A stretch of 14,799 bases of DNA from an uncultured Lachnospiraceae bacterium (GTDB taxonomy: Bacteria > Bacillota > Clostridia > Lachnospirales > Lachnospiraceae). Below are positions 14,057-14,799 of the stretch, in pieces; position 1 is the first letter of the stretch, and every line of letters starts with the position of its first letter. The DNA lies in contig CAJOLO010000033.1 in NCBI GenBank assembly GCA_905235345.1, forward strand, positions 1-14,799, given 5' to 3'. The translations under genes and the position numbers were made by a program. The notes below the pieces were generated by a model. It saw nothing but the letters and a program-made list of their open reading frames with translations, ran no database searches and was not told the DNA's origin.

Positions 14057-14799
14057 ATGTTAGTATCAGCAACAGAGATGCTTAAGAAAGCAAAAGCAGG
14101 AAAGTATGCAGTAGGTCAGTTCAATATCAACAATCTTGAGTGGACAAAGTCAATTCTTTTGACAGCACAGGAGTTAAACAGTCCGGTTATTCTTGGTGTA
14201 TCTGAGGGTGCAGGAAAGTATATGACAGGCTTCAAGACTGTTGCAGCAATGGTTAAGGCTATGGATGAGGAACTGGGAATCACTGTTCCTGTAGCGCTTC
14301 ATTTGGATCACGGTACATATGATGGATGTTATAAATGTATCAAGGCAGGATTTACATCAATCATGTTTGATGGTTCATCACTTCCATTTGAGGAAAATAT
14401 CGAGAAGACTAAGGAGCTTGTTAATGTAGCTCATCAGCTTGGCCTTTCTATAGAGGCAGAAGTTGGTTCTATCGGTGGTGAGGAAGATGGAGTTATCGGT
14501 GCAGGCGAGTGTGCAGATCCTAATGAATGCAAGCAGATTGCTGATCTTGGTATTGATTTCCTTGCTGCAGGTATTGGTAATATTCATGGTGCATATCCTG
14601 AGAATTGGGCAGGACTTTCATTTGATACATTAGCAGCAATTCAGGAAAAGACAGGAGTTATGCCGCTTGTTCTTCATGGTGGTACAGGTATTCCTGATGA
14701 CCAGATTACAAAAGCTATTTCACTTGGTGTATCTAAGATAAACGTTAATACAGAGTGCCAGTGGGCATTCCAGGAAGCTACAAGAGAATATATTGAGGC
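14057..14799 (+). CDS. fba: Fructose-1,6-bisphosphate aldolase, class II (3' end outside the window)
   Basis: Class II aldolase uses zinc to split fructose-1,6-bisphosphate into dihydroxyacetone phosphate and glyceraldehyde-3-phosphate in glycolysis, in the cytoplasm. About 247 residues of roughly 290 are present. Seen are the start M-L-V-S-A-T-E-M-L-x-K-A, the N-I-N-N-L-E-W segment, catalytic Asp84 and zinc ligand His85 in L-H-L-D-H-G, E-A-E-V-G-S-I-G-G-E-E-D (133-144), zinc ligand His178 in G-N-I-H-G-x-Y-P, and His207 in L-H-G-G-T-G. S-K-I-N-V-N-T-E-C-Q follows. GGAGG at 14042-14046 sets ATG 14057. The frame is open at the right edge. Codon use is biased as in a highly expressed gene. It has its own likely promoter and no evident tie to the surface genes before it, other than sugar-phosphate supply. 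Confidence 0.96.
   Translation, partial: MLVSATEMLKKAKAGKYAVGQFNINNLEWTKSILLTAQELNSPVILGVSEGAGKYMTGFKTVAAMVKAMDEELGITVPVALHLDHGTYDGCYKCIKAGFTSIMFDGSSLPFEENIEKTKELVNVAHQLGLSIEAEVGSIGGEEDGVIGAGECADPNECKQIADLGIDFLAAGIGNIHGAYPENWAGLSFDTLAAIQEKTGVMPLVLHGGTGIPDDQITKAISLGVSKINVNTECQWAFQEATREYIE

Noticed and set aside
1..14799. CRISPR arrays, tRNA or rRNA genes, complete transposase genes
   Set aside because: I saw no regularly spaced direct repeats, cloverleaf with CCA-side features, rRNA blocks or transposase motifs on either strand; this was a reading by eye, not a scan.

Overview
The window looks like a piece of a low-to-moderate G+C Gram-positive chromosome, most likely a Lachnospiraceae/Clostridia member. 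The grounds are good AGGAG-type ribosome-binding sites, sigma-A-like promoters, a class II aldolase of clostridial type, a DUF1002 (YpuA-like) protein, a secreted Big2 protein, and a pneumococcal-style CpsB/CpsC/CpsD module. The species cannot be named from the sequence alone. All recognised genes lie on the + strand.

Left part (1-5145). The tail of an APH-type phosphotransferase (about 50% G+C where counted, richer than the rest) is followed by a roughly 251-bp element. This element has 14-bp terminal inverted repeats and folds on itself over most of its length, like a MITE. Next come gatD (amidotransferase subunit of the lipid II amidating enzyme, without its usual partner murT alongside), a cation diffusion facilitator transporter, a glycerol kinase gene broken by a frameshift, and a membrane zinc metallopeptidase whose N-terminus is rich in Gly and Tyr.

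Middle part (5146-9297). A secreted acidic DUF1002 protein, a CorA-type divalent cation transporter and a Sfp-type phosphopantetheinyl transferase form a close-packed run. The transferase gene carries a perfect 10-bp-arm inverted repeat just inside its start. A near-consensus promoter then drives a lysine-rich secreted protein with two Big2 domains and codon use typical of a very highly expressed gene. It is followed by a 15-bp perfect hairpin that lacks a clear U-tract.

Right part (9298-14799). An apparent operon holds an unrecognised polytopic surface protein, then cpsB (PHP-type tyrosine phosphatase), cpsC (Wzz-like chain-length/activator protein) and cpsD (bacterial tyrosine kinase with a Tyr-rich tail). 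It ends at a GNRA-looped intrinsic terminator. Directly after comes a second unrecognised single-pass surface protein. The two unrecognised proteins share unusual short motifs (Q-x-A-Y-D followed by an acidic run, and V-W-D-x-M-x-G) and a similar helical segment behind the signal peptide. They bracket the phosphorylation module, and no glycosyltransferase is present nearby. This is the best candidate for an undescribed system in the window. The window ends inside fba (class II fructose-bisphosphate aldolase).
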